From NCBI GenBank assembly GCA_964057225.1, contig OZ059900.1:22769638-22833637 (forward strand): a DNA stretch of 64,000 bases, written 5' to 3'. Source of the DNA: Auanema rhodensis. Lineage: Eukaryota > Nematoda > Chromadorea > Rhabditida > Rhabditidae. The position numbers and the translations under genes were made by a program. Positions 1 to 12,500 of the stretch are shown piece by piece (position 1 is the first letter of the stretch; the number at the start of each line of letters is the position of its first letter). The notes below the pieces were generated by a model. It saw only the letters and a list, made by a program, of their open reading frames with translations. It did not search any database and was not told the DNA's origin.

Positions 1-10
1 TTTTATTATG

Positions 11-22
11 CTGGAAAACCAG
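11..22. repeat. Dyad CTGG-AAAA-CCAG in the reference unit
   Basis: CTGG at 11-14 is the reverse complement of CCAG at 19-22, with a 4-base spacer. It recurs in almost every unit. In the TGGTAAACC variant of Domain I (for example 3,088 and 9,925) the stem lengthens to CTGGT/ACCAG with a 2-base spacer, so symmetry is kept. In five units the right part of this dyad (AAAACCAG) is included in a 63-bp tandem duplication. No function can be read from the sequence. Confidence 0.6.
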
Positions 23-172
23 TTTTTGGAAATTTCGCTGTAAACAAGGTTTTGACTTACGATTTCATGTGTTCAAACTCATGCAATGTCAATGAAACCT
101 AGCTCAAAATTGTTCTTACAACGTCTAGTTCCACTTTCACGACAAAAAAACAGGGGTTAGAAAATTTAGGAA

Positions 173-209
173 ATTAGCATATTCTGAGGGCACGCCCCTT
201 ATGGCTAAT
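173..209. repeat. 37-nt quasi-palindrome with G+C-rich core
   Basis: ATTAGC (173-178) is the exact reverse complement of GCTAAT (204-209). Inside it, ATA (179-181) can pair with TAT (200-202) past a one-base G bulge. The core AGGG (187-190) pairs with CCCT (196-199) across a 5-base loop. This gives about 13 potential base pairs in an otherwise AT-rich unit. The same arrangement is present in nearly all units. Variants that touch it are rare: CCCCTAATGG (12 units), GATGGCACG (4 units, from 48,371) and GGCACACC (one unit near 30,955). Short dyads of this kind are known from centromeric satellites, but a structural role here is inference. Confidence 0.65.
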
Positions 210-240
210 ATTGATTAAATCGATTTTTGTTCATATGAGT

Positions 241-257
241 CGTCAAATGCAACGAAT
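241..257 (-). other. Partial resemblance to a CENP-B box
   Basis: On the minus strand these 17 bases read ATTCGTTGCATTTGACG. Compared with the essential CENP-B box pattern nTTCGnnnnAnnCGGGn (established for mammalian alpha satellite), TTCG and the central A are present, but the CGGG block reads TGAC, leaving one match in four there. The seven bases TTCGTTG match the human consensus exactly. The site lies in one of the most invariant parts of the unit. With the second half missing, a functional box is unlikely, so this is a weak resemblance only. Confidence 0.2.
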
Positions 258-282
258 TTCAGCGTGTTACATACTAAAATGA

Positions 283-297
283 AGCATTTTACATGCT
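283..297. repeat. Dyad AGCAT-TTTAC-ATGCT in the reference unit
   Basis: Five-base arms AGCAT (283-287) and ATGCT (293-297) flank a 5-base spacer. The majority allele keeps the stem. The frequent GTATT allele (for example near 626 and 2,334) breaks one pair, while the GCATTTCAC allele changes only the spacer. It recurs once per unit. Confidence 0.55.
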
Positions 298-3200
298 GAA
301 CACTAGAAAAATACGAAAACACAGTTTTTCCCATGAGAAATATTTTATTATGCTGGAAAACCAGTTTTTGGAAATTTCGCTGTAAACAAGGTTTTGACTT
401 ACGATTTCATGTGTTCAAACTCATGCAATGTCAATGAAACCTAGCTCAAAATTGTTTGTACAACGTCTAGTTCCACTTTCACGACAAAAAAACAGGGGTT
501 AGAAAATTAAGGAAATTAGCATATTCTGAGGGCACGCCCCTTATGGCTAATATTGATTAAATCGATTTTTGTTCATATGAGTCGTCAAATGCAACGAATT
601 TCAGCGTGTTACATACTAAAATGAAGTATTTTACATGCTGAACACTAGAAAAATACAAAAACACAGTATTTCCCATGAGAAATATTTTATTATGCTGGAA
701 AACCAGTTTTTGGAAATTTCGCTGTAAACAAGGTTTTGACTTACGATTTCATGTGTTCAAACTCATGCAATGTCAATGAAACCTAGCTCAAAATTGTTTG
801 TACAACGTCTAGTTCCACTTTCACGACAAAAAAACAGGGGTTAGAAAATTAAGGAAATTAGCATATTCTGAGGGCACGCCCCTTATGGCTAATATTGATT
901 AAATCGATTTTTGTTCATATGAGTCGTCAAATGCAACGAATTTCAGCGTGTTACATACTAAAATGAAGCATTTTACATGCTGAACACTAAAAAAATACAA
1001 AAACACAGTATTTCCCATGAGAAATATTTTATTATGCTGGAAAACCAGTTTTTGGAAATTTCGCTGTAAACAAGGTTTTGACTTACGATTTCATGTGTTC
1101 AAACTCATGCAATGTCAATGAAACCTAGCTCAAAATTGTTCTTACAACGTCTAGTTCCACTTTCACGACAAAAAAACAGGGGTTAGAAAATTTAGGAAAT
1201 TAGCATATTCTGAGGGCACGCCCCTTATGGCTAATATTGATTAAATCGATTTTTGTTCATATGAGTCGTCAAATGCAACGAATTTCAGCGTGTTACATAC
1301 TAAAATGAAGCATTTTACATGCTGAACACTAGAAAAATACGAAAACACAGTTTTTCCCATGAGAAATATTTTATTATGCTGGAAAACCAGTTTTTGGAAA
1401 TTTCGCTGTAAACAAGGTTTTGACTTACGATTTCATGTGTTCAAACTCATGCAATGTCAATGAAACCTAGCTCAAAATTGTTCCTACAACGTCTAGTTCC
1501 ACTTTCACGACAAAAAACAGGGGTTAGAAAATTAAGGAAATTAGCATATTCTGAGGGCACGCCCCTTATGGCTAATTTTGATTAAATCGATTTTTGTTCA
1601 TATGAGTCGTCAAATGCAACGAATTTCAGCGTGTTACATACTAAAATGAAGCATTTTACATGCTGAACACTAGAAAAATACAAAAACACAGTATTTCCCA
1701 TGAGAAATATTTTATTATGCTGGAAAACCAGTTTTTGGAAATTTCGCTGTAAACAAGGTTTTGACTTACGATTTCATGTGTTCAAACTCATGCAATGTCA
1801 ATGAAACCTAGCTCAAAATTGTTCCTACAACGTCTAGTTCCACTTTCACGACAAAAAAACAGGGGTTAGAAAATTAAGGAAATTAGCATATTCTGAGGGC
1901 ACGCCCCTAATGGCTAATATTGATTAAATCGATTTTTGTTCATATGAGTCGTCAAATGCAACGAATTTCAGCGTGTTACATACTAAAATGAAGCATTTTA
2001 CATGCTGAACACTAGAAAAATACAAAAACACAGTTTTTCCCATGAGAAATATTTTATTATGCTGGAAAACCAGTTTTTGGAAATTTCGCTGTAAACAAGG
2101 TTTTGACTTACGATTTCATGTGTTCAAACTCTTGCAATGTCAATGAAACCTAGCTCAAAATTGTTTGTACAACGTCTAGTTCCACTTTCACGACAAAAAA
2201 ACAGGGGTTAGAAAATTAAGGAAATTAGCATATTCTGAGGGCACGCCCCTTATGGCTAATATTGATTAAATCGATTTTTGTTCATATGAATCGTCAAATG
2301 CAACGAATTTCAGCGTGTTACATACTAAAATGAAGTATTTTACATGCTGAACACTAGAAAAATACAAAAACACAGTATTTCCCATGAGAAATATTTTATT
2401 ATGCTGGAAAACCAGTTTTTGGAAATTTCGCTGTAAACAAGGTTTTGACTTACGATTTCATGTGTTCAAACTCATGCAATGTCAATGAAACCTAGCTCAA
2501 AATTGTTCCTACAACGTCTAGTTCCACTTTCACGACAAAAAACAGGGGTTAGAAAATTAAGGAAATTAGCATATTCTGAGGGCACGCCCCTTATGGCTAA
2601 TATTGATTAAATCGATTTTTGTTCATATGAGTCGTCAAATGCAACGAATTTCAGCGTGTTACATACTAAAATGAAGCATTTTACATGCTGAACACTAGAA
2701 AAATACAAAAACACAGTATTTCCCATGAGAAATATTTTATTATGCTGGAAAACCAGTTTTTGGAAATTTCGCTGTAAACAAGGTTTTGACTTACGATTTC
2801 ATGTGTTCAAACTCATGCAATGTCAATGAAACCTAGCTCAAAATTGTTTGTACAACGTCTAGTTCCACTTTCACGACAAAAAAACAGGGGTTAGAAAATT
2901 AAGGAAATTAGCATATTCTGAGGGCACGCCCCTTATGGCTAATATTGATTAAATCGATTTTTGTTCGTATGAGTCGTCAAATGCAACGAATTTCAGCGTG
3001 TTACATACTAAAATGAAGCATTTTACATGCTGAACACTAGAAAAATACAAAAACACAGTATTTCTCATGAGAAATATTTTATTATGCTGGTAAACCAGTT
3101 TTTGGAAATTTCGCTGTAAACAAGGTTTTGACTTACGATTTCATGTGTTCAAACTCATGCAATGTCAATGAAACCTAGCTCAAAATTGTTTGTACAACGT

Positions 3201-5469
3201 CTAGTTCCACTTTCACGACAAAAAAACAGGGGTTAGAAAATTAAGGAAATTAGCATATTCTGAGGGCACGCCCCTTATGGCTAATATTGATTAAATCGAT
3301 TTTTGTTCATATGAGTAGTCAAATGCAACGAATTTCAGCGTGTTACATACTAAAATGAAGCATTTTACATGCTGAACACTAGAAAAATACAAAAACACAG
3401 TATTTCCCATGAGAAATATTTTATTATGCTGGAAAACCAGTTTTTGGAAATTTCGCTGTAAACAAGGTTTTGACTTACGATTTCATGTGTTCAAACTCTT
3501 GCAATGTCAATGAAACCTAGCTCAAAATTGTTCGTACAACGTCTAGTTCCACTTTCACGACAAAAAAACAGGGGTTAGAAAATTTAGGAAATTAGCATAT
3601 TCTGAGGGCACGCCCCTTATGGCTAATATTGATTAAATCGATTTTTGTTCATATGAGTCGTCAAATGCAACGAATTTCAGCGTGTTACATACTAAAATGA
3701 AGTATTCTACATGCTGAACACTAGAAAAATACAAAAACACAGTATTTCCCATGAGAAATATTTTATTATGCTGGAAAACCAGTTTTTGGAAATTTCGCTG
3801 TAAACAAGGTTTTGACTTACGATTTCATGTGTTCAAACTCATGCAATGTCAATGAAACCTAGCTCAAAATTGTTCCTACAACGTCTAGTTCCACTTTCAC
3901 GACAAAAAACAGGGGTTAGAAAATTAAGGAAATTAGCATATTCTGAGGGCACGCCCCTTATGGCTAATACTGATTAAATCGATTTTTGTTCATATGAGTC
4001 GTCAAATGCAACGAATTTCAGCGTGTTACATACTAAAATGAAGCATTTTACATGCTGAACACTAGAAAAATACAAAAACACAGTATTTCCCATGAGAAAT
4101 ATTTTATTATGCTGGAAAACCAGTTTTTGGAAATTTCGCTGTAAACAAGGTTTTGACTTACGATTTCATGTGTTCAAACTCATGCAATGTCAATGAAACC
4201 TAGCTCAAAATTGTTTGTACAACGTCTAGTTCCACTTTCACGACAAAAAAACAGGGGTTAGAAAATTAAGGAAATTAGCATATTCTGAGGGCACGCCCCT
4301 AATGGCTAATATTGATTAAATCGATTTTTGTTCATATGAGTCGTCAAATGCAACGAATTTCAGCGTGTTACATACTAAAATGAAGCATTTCACATGCTGA
4401 ACACTAGAAAAATACAAAAACACAGTTTTTCCCATGAGAAATATTTTATTATGCTGGAAAACCAGTTTTTGGAAATTTCGCTGTAAACAAGGTTTTGACT
4501 TACGATTTCATGTGTTCAAACTCTTGCAATGTCAATGAAACCTAGCTCAAAATTGTTTGTACAACGTCTAGTTCCACTTTCACGACAAAAAAACAGGGGT
4601 TAGAAAATTAAGGAAATTAGCATATTCTGAGGGCACGCCCCTTATGGCTAATATTGATTAAATCGATTTTTGTTCATATGAGTCGTCAAATGCAACGAAT
4701 TTCAGCGTGTTACATACTAAAATGAAGCATTTTACATGCTGAACACTAGAAAAATACAAAAACACAGTTTTTCCCATGAGAAATATTTTATTATGCTGGA
4801 AAACCAGTTTTTGGAAATTTCGCTGTAAACAAGGTTTTGACTTACGATTTCATGTGTTCAAACTCTTGCAATGTCAATGAAACCTAGCTCAAAATTGTTC
4901 GTACAACGTCTAGTTCCACTTTCACGACAAAAAAACAGGGGTTAGAAAATTTAGGAAATTAGCATATTCTGAGGGCACGCCCCTTATGGCTAATATTGAT
5001 TAAATCGATTTTTGTTCATATGAGTCGTCAAATGCAACGAATTTCAGCGTGTTACATACTAAAATGAAGTATTTTACATGCTGAACACTAGAAAAATACA
5101 AAAACACAGTATTTCCCATGAGAAATATTTTATTATGCTGGAAAACCAGTTTTTGGAAATTTCGCTGTAAACAAGGTTTTGACTTACGATTTCATGTGTT
5201 CAAACTCATGCAATGTCAATGAAACCTAGCTCAAAATTGTTTGTACAACGTCTAGTTCCACTTTCACGACAAAAAAACAAGGGTTAGAAAATTAAGGAAA
5301 TTAGCATATTCTGAGGGCACGCCCCTTATGGCTAATATTGATTAAATCGATTTTTGTTCATATGAGTCGTCAAATGCAACGAATTTCAGCGTGTTACATA
5401 CTAAAATGAAGCATTTTACATGCTGAACACTAGAAAAATACAAAAACACAGTATTTCTCATGAGAAATA

Positions 5470-7521
5470 TTTTATTATGCTGGAAAACCAGTTTTTGGAA
5501 ATTTCGCTGTAAACAAGGTTTTGACTTACGATTTCATGTGTTCAAACTCATGCATTGTCAATGAAACCTAGCTCAAAATTGTTTGTACAACGTCTAGTTC
5601 CACTTTCACGACAAAAAAACAGGGGTTAGAAAATTAAGGAAATTAGCATATTCTGAGGGCACGCCCCTTATGGCTAATATTGATTAAATCGATTTTTGTT
5701 CATATGAGTCGTAAAATGCAACGAATTTCAGCGTGTTACATACTAAAATGAAATATTTTACATGCTGAACACTAGAAAAATACAAAAACACAGTATTTCC
5801 CATGAGAAATATTTTATTATGCTGGAAAACCAGTTTTTGGAAATTTCGCTGTAAACAAGGTTTTGACTTACGATTTCATATGTTCAAACTCATGCAATGT
5901 CAATGAAACCTAGCTCAAAATTGTTCCTACAACGTCTAGTTCCACTTTCACGACAAAAAAACAGGGGTTAGAAAATTAAGGAAATTAGCATATTCTGAGG
6001 GCACGCCCCTTATGGCTAATATTGATTAAATCGATTTTTGTTCATATGAGTCGTCAAATGCAACGAATTTCAGCGTGTTACATACTAAAATGAAGCATTT
6101 TACATGCTGAACACTAAAAAAATACAAAAACACAGTTTTTCCCATGAGAAATATTTTATTATGCTGGAAAACCAGTTTTTGGAAATTTCGCTGTAAACAA
6201 GGTTTTGACTTACGATTTCATATGTTCAAACTCATGCAATGTCAATGAAACCTAGCTCAAAATTGTTCGTACAACGTCTAGTTCCACTTTCACGACAAAA
6301 AAACAGGGGTTAGAGAATTTAGGAAATTAGCATATTCTGAGGGCACGCCCCTTATGGCTAATATTGATTAAATCGATTTTTGTTCATATGAGTCGTCAAA
6401 TGCAACGAATTTCAGCGTGTTACATACTAAAATGAAGCATTTTACATGCTGAACACTAGAAAAATACAAAAACACAGTTTTTCCCATGAGAAATATTTTA
6501 TTATGCTGGAAAACCAGTTTTTGGAAATTTCGCTGTAAACAAGGTTTTGACTTACGATTTCATGTGTTCAAACTCATGCATTGTCAATGAAACCTAGCTC
6601 AAAATTGTTTGTACAACGTCTAGTTCCACTTTCACGACAAAAAAACAGGGGTTAGAAAATTAAGGAAATTAGCATATTCTGAGGGCACGCCCCTTATGGC
6701 TAATATTGATTAAATCGATTTTTGTTCATATGAGTCGTAAAATGCAACGAATTTCAGCGTGTTACATACTAAAATGAAATATTTTACATGCTGAACACTA
6801 GAAAAATACAAAAACACAGTATTTCCCATGAGAAATATTTTATTATGCTGGAAAACCAGTTTTTGGAAATTTCGCTGTAAACAAGGTTTTGACTTACGAT
6901 TTCATATGTTCAAACTCATGCAATGTCAATGAAACCTAGCTCAAAATTGTTCCTACAACGTCTAGTTCCACTTTCACGACAAAAAAACAGGGGTTAGAAA
7001 ATTAAGGAAATTAGCATATTCTGAGGGCACGCCCCTTATGGCTAATATTGATTAAATCGATTTTTGTTCATATGAGTCGTCAAGTGCAACGAATTTCAGC
7101 GTGTTACATACTAAAATGAAGCATTTTACATGCTGAACACTAAAAAAATACAAAAACACAGTTTTTCCCATGAGAAATATTTTATTATGCTGGAAAACCA
7201 GTTTTTGGAAATTTCGCTGTAAACAAGGTTTTGACTTACGATTTCATATGTTCAAACTCATGCAATGTCAATGAAACCTAGCTCAAAATTGTTCGTACAA
7301 CGTCTAGTTCCACTTTCACGACAAAAAAACAGGGGTTAGAGAATTTAGGAAATTAGCATATTCTGAGGGCACGCCCCTTATGGCTAATATTGATTAAATC
7401 GATTTTTGTTCATATGAGTCGTCAAATGCAACGAATTTCAGCGTGTTACATACTAAAATGAAGCATTTTACATGCTGAACACTAGAAAAATACAAAAACA
7501 CAGTTTTTCCCATGAGAAATA
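5470..7521. repeat. 3-unit tandem duplication (2 x 1,026 bp)
   Basis: Units starting at 5,470, 5,812 and 6,154 are repeated at 6,496, 6,838 and 7,180. Private markers recur exactly 1,026 bp apart: ATGCATTG at 5,550 and 6,576, GTCGTAAAATG near 5,709 and 6,735, and TTAGAGAATTT near 6,310 and 7,336. The only difference I found is CAAATGCAAC in the first copy against CAAGTGCAAC near 7,081 in the second. That indicates a very recent duplication, or an assembly duplication. Confidence 0.85.
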
Positions 7522-9571
7522 TTTTATTATGCTGGAAAACCAGTTTTTGGAAATTTCGCTGTAAACAAGGTTTTGACTTACGATTTCATGTGTTCAAACT
7601 CTTGCAATGTCAATGAAACCTAGCTCAAAATTGTTCGTACAACGTCTAGTTCCACTTTCACGACAAAAAAACAGGGGTTAGAAAATTTAGGAAATTAGCA
7701 TATTCTGAGGGCACGCCCCTTATGGCTAATATTGATTAAATCGATTTTTGTTCATATGAGTCGTCAAATGCAACGAATTTCAGCGTGTTACATACTAAAA
7801 TGAAGTATTTTACATGCTGAACACTAGAAAAATACAAAAACACAGTATTTCCCATGAGAAATATTTTATTATGCTGGAAAACCAGTTTTTGGAAATTTCG
7901 CTGTAAACAAGGTTTTGACTTACGATTTCATGTGTTCAAACTCATGCAATGTCAATGAAACCTAGCTCAAAATTGTTCCTACAACGTCTAGTTCCACTTT
8001 CACGACAAAAAACAGGGGTTAGAAAATTAAGGAAATTAGCATATTCTGAGGGCACGCCCCTTATGGCTAATATTGATTAAATCGATTTTTGTTCATATGA
8101 GTCGTCAAATGCAACGAATTTCAGCGTGTTACATACTAAAATGAAGTATTTTACATGCTGAACACTAGAAAAATACAAAAACACAGTATTTCCCATGAGA
8201 AATATTTTATTATGCTGGAAAACCAGTTTTTGGAAATTTCGCTGTGAACAAGGTTTTGACTTACGATTTCATGTGTTCAAACTCATGCAATGTCAATGAA
8301 ACCTAGCTCAAAATTGTTTGTACAACGTCTAGTTCCACTTTCACGACAAAAAAACAGGGGTTAGAAAATTAAGGAAATTAGCATATTCTGAGGGCACGCC
8401 CCTTATGGCTAATATTGATTAAATCGATTTTTGTTCATATGAGTCGTCAAATGCAACGAATTTCAGCGTGTTACATACTAAAATGAAGCATTTTACATGC
8501 TGAACACTAGAAAAATACAAAAACACAGTATTTCCCATGAGAAATATTTTATTATGCTGGAAAACCAGTTTTTGGAAATTTCGCTGTAAACAAGGTTTTG
8601 ACTTACGATTTCATGTGTTCAAACTCATGCAATGTCAATGAAACCTAGCTCAAGATTGTTTGTACAACGTCTAGTTCCACTTTCACGACGAAAAAACAGG
8701 GGTTAGAAAATTAAGGAAATTAGCATATTCTGAGGGCACGCCCCTAATGGCTAATATTGATTAAATCGATTTTTGTTCATATGAGTCGTCAAATGCAACG
8801 AATTTCAGCGTGTTACATACTAAAATGAAGCATTTTACATGCTGAACACTAGAAAAATACAAAAACACAGTTTTTCCCATGAGAAATATTTTATTATGCT
8901 GGAAAACCAGTTTTTGGAAATTTCGCTGTAAACAAGGTTTTGACTTACGATTTCATGTGTTCAAACTCTTGCAATGTCAATGAAACCTAGCTCAAAATTG
9001 TTTGTACAACGTCTAGTTCCACTTTCACGACAAAAAAACAGGGGTTAGAAAATTAAGGAAATTAGCATATTCTGAGGGCACGCCCCTTATGGCTAATATT
9101 GATTAAATCGATTTTTGTTCATATGAGTCGTCAAATGCAACGAATTTCAGCGTGTTACATACTAAAATGAAGTATTTTACATGCTGAACACTAGAAAAAT
9201 ACAAAAACTAAGTATTTCCCATGAGAAATATTTTATTATGCTGGAAAACCAGTTTTTGGAAATTTCGCTGTAAACAAGGTTTTGACTTACGATTTCATGT
9301 GTTCAAACTCATGCAATGTCAATGAAACCTAGCTCAAAATTGTTCCTACAACGTCTAGTTCCACTTTCACGACAAAATACAGGGGTTAGAAAATTAAGGA
9401 AATTAGCATATTCTGAGGGCACGCCCCTTATGGCTAATATTGATTAAATCGATTTTTGTTCATATGAGTCGTCAAATGCAACGAATTTCAGCGTGTTACA
9501 TACTAAAATGAAGCATTTTACATGCTGAACACTAGAAAAATACCAAAACACAGTATTTCCCTTGAGAAATA
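7522..9571. repeat. Satellite units between duplicated blocks
   Basis: Six units link the 3-unit and 8-unit duplications. Single-unit marks include GCTGTGAAC near 8,241, CAAGATTG and GACGAAAAAACAGG in the unit at 8,547, AAAACTAAGT near 9,205, GACAAAATACAGG near 9,371, and CCCTTGAG near 9,559. The AAAACTAAGT, GACAAAATAC and ATACCAAAAC series recurs at about 17.4 and 20.8 kb, so this stretch shares ancestry with the 10-unit block. Confidence 0.75.
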
Positions 9572-12500
9572 TTTTATTATGCTGGAAAACCAGTTTTTGG
9601 AAATTTCGCTGTAAACAAGGTTTTGACTTACGATTTCATGTGTTCAAACTCATGCAATGTCAATGAAACCTAGCTCAAAATTGTTTGTACAACGTCTAGT
9701 TCCACTTTCACGACAAAAAAACAGGGGTTAGAAAATTAAGTAAATTAGCATATTCTGAGGGCACGCCCCTTATGGCTAATATTGATTAAATCGATTTTTG
9801 TTCGTATGAGTCGTCAAATGCAACGAATTTCAGCGTGTTACATACTAAAATGAAGCATTTTACATGCTGAACACTAGAAAAATACAAAAACACAGTATTT
9901 CTCATGAGAAATATTTTATTATGCTGGTAAACCAGTTTTTGGAAATTTCGCTGTAAACAAGGTTTTGACTTACGATTTCATGTGTTCAAACTCATGCAAT
10001 GTCAATGAAACCTAGCTCAAAATTGTTTGTACAACGTCTAGTTCCACTTTCACGACAAAAAAACAGGGGTTAGAAAATTAAGGAAATTAGCATATTCTGA
10101 GGGCACGCCCCTTATGGCTAATATTGATTAAATCGATTTTTGTTCATATGAGTAGTCAAATGCAACGAATTTCAGCGTGTTACATACTTAAATGAAGCAT
10201 TTTACATGCTGAACACTAGAAAAATACAAAAACACAGTATTTCTCATGAGAAATATTTTATTATGCTGGAAAACCAGTTTTTGGAAATTTCGCTGTAAAC
10301 AAGGTTTTGACTTACGATTTCATGTGTTCAAACTCTTGCAATGTCAATGAAACCTAGCTCAAAATTGTTCGTACAACGTCTAGTTCCACTTTCACGACAA
10401 AAAACAGGGGTTAGAAAATTTAGGAAATTAGCATATTCTGAGGGCACGCCCCTTATGGCTAATATTGATTAAATCGATTTTTGTTCATATGAGTCGTCAA
10501 ATGCAACGAATTTCAGCGTGTTACATACTAAAATGAAGCATTTTACATGCTGAACACTAGAAAAATACAAAAACACAGTATTTCCCATGAGAAATATTTT
10601 ATTATGCTGGAAAACCAGTTTTTGGAAATTTCGCTGTAAACAAGGTTTTGACTTACGATTTCATGTGTTCAAACTCATGCAATGTCAATGAAACCTAGCT
10701 CAAAATTGTTTGTACAACGTCTAGTTCCACTTTCACGACAAAAAAACAGGGGTTAGAAAATTAAGGAAATTAGCATATTCTGAGGGCACGCCCCTAATGG
10801 CTAATATTGATTAAATCGATTTTTGTTCATATGAGTCGTCAAATGCAACGAATTTCAGCGTGTTACATACTAAAATGAAGCATTTCACATGCTGAACACT
10901 AGAAAAATACAAAAACACAGTTTTTCCCATGAGAAATATTTTATTATGCTGGAAAACCAGTTTTTGGAAATTTCGCTGTAAACAAGGTTTTGACTTACGA
11001 TTTCATGTGTTCAAACTCTTGCAATGTCAATGAAACCTAGCTCAAAATTGTTTGTACAACGTCTAGTTCCACTTTCACGACAAAAAAACAGGGGTTAGAA
11101 AATTAAGGAAATTAGCATATTCTGAGGGCACGCCCCTTATGGCTAATATTGATTAAATCGATTTTTGTTCATATGAGTCGTCAAATGCAACGAATTTCAG
11201 CGTGTTACATACTAAAATGAAGCATTTTACATGCTGAACACTAGAAAAATACAAAAACACAGTTTTTCCCATGAGAAATATTTTATTATGCTGGAAAACC
11301 AGTTTTTGGAAATTTCGCTGTAAACAAGGTTCTGACTTACGATTTCATGTGTTCAAACTCTTGCAATGTCAATGAAACCTAGCTCAAAATTGTTCGTACA
11401 ACGTCTAGTTCCACTTTCACGACAAAAAAACAGGGGTTAGAAAATTAAGGAAATTAGCATATTCTGAGGGCACGCCCCTTATGGCTAATATTGATTAAAT
11501 CGATTTTTGTTCATATGAGTCGTCAAATGCAACGAATTTCAGCGTGTTACATACTAAAATGAAGCATTTTACATGCTGAACACTAGAAAAATACAAAAAC
11601 ACAGTATTTCCCATGAGAAATATTTTATTATGCTGGAAAACCAGTTTTTGGAAATTTCGCTGTAAACAAGGTTTTGACTTACGATTTCATGTGTTCAAAC
11701 TCATGCAATGTCAATGAAACCTAGCTCAAAATTGTTTGTACAACGTCTAGTTCCACTTTCACGACAAAAAAACAGGGGTTAGAAAATTAAGGAAATTAGC
11801 ATATTCTGAGGGCACGCCCCTTATGGCTAATATTGATTAAATCGATTTTTGTTCATATGAGTCGTCAAATGCAACGAATTTCAGCGTGTTACATACTAAA
11901 ATGAAGCATTTTACATGCTGAACACTAGAAAAATACAAAAACACAGTATTTCCCATGAGAAATATTTTATTATGCTGGAAAACCAGTTTTTGGAAATTTC
12001 GCTGTAAACAAGGTTTTGACTTACGATTTCATGTGTTCAAACTCATGCAATGTCAATGAAACCTAGCTCAAAATTGTTTGTACAACGTCTAGTTCCACTT
12101 TCACGACAAAAAAACAGGGGTTAGAAAATTAAGGAAATTAGCATATTCTGAGGGCACGCCCCTAATGGCTAATATTGATTAAATCGATTTTTGTTCATAT
12201 GAGTCGTCAAATGCAACGAATTTCAGCGTGTTACATACTAAAATGAAGCATTTCACATGCTGAACACTAGAAAAATACAAAAACACAGTTTTTCCCATGA
12301 GAAATATTTTATTATGCTGGAAAACCAGTTTTTGGAAATTTCGCTGTAAACAAGGTTTTGACTTACGATTTCATGTGTTCAAACTCATGCAATGTCAATG
12401 AAACCTAGCTCAAAATTGTTTGTACAACGTCTAGTTCCACTTTCACGACAAAAAAACAGGGGTTAGAAAATTAAGTAAATTAGCATATTCTGAGGGCACG

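Larger units (their letters stand above)
1..342. repeat. Reference satellite unit (342 bp) used for site numbering
   Basis: This first complete period serves as the reference. I count 116 G+C of 342 (33.9%). Landmarks in order are: a CTGG-AAAA-CCAG dyad at 11-22; the octamer palindrome GAAATTTC at 29-36; a four-allele site at 115-118 (TTCTTAC, TTTGTAC, TTCCTAC or TTCGTAC in context); the A-run ending near 150 (7 or 6 A); the G+C-rich core AGGGCACGCCCCT at 187-199 inside a larger dyad (173-209); the palindrome AAATCGATTT at 218-227; TCATATGA at 231-238; and a 5-bp-stem dyad at 283-297. The stretch around 91-110 (CAATGAAACCTAGCTC...) and ACGAATTTCAGCG at 252-264 are almost invariant across the window. 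The unit start is an arbitrary phase set by the window edge. Confidence 0.95.
1..5469. repeat. Irregular unit mosaic, left edge
   Basis: Sixteen units show mixed alleles and no clean higher-order period. The unit at 3,077 has TGGTAAACC followed by GAGTAGTC, the combination later amplified at 9.9-22.6 kb. The unit at 4,102 has CCCCTAATGG with GCATTTCAC and CAGTTTTTCC, the type later amplified at 10.6-24.9 kb. These look like single-copy relatives of the later blocks. Nothing other than satellite is present. Confidence 0.75.

Noticed and set aside
157-172. Telomere-like TTTAGG motif
   Set aside because: TTTAGG appears once in a subset of units as an allele of TTAAGG and is never tandem, so it is not telomeric repeat.
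1-342. Alpha satellite, because 342 is twice 171
   Set aside because: I do not recognise alpha-satellite sequence in the unit, the CENP-B box is incomplete, and the two halves are at best very distantly alike. The length match alone is not evidence.
341-352. TATA-like TATTTTATTA as a promoter
   Set aside because: AT-rich sequence of this kind is expected by chance in a 66% A+T unit. No transcript or gene follows it.
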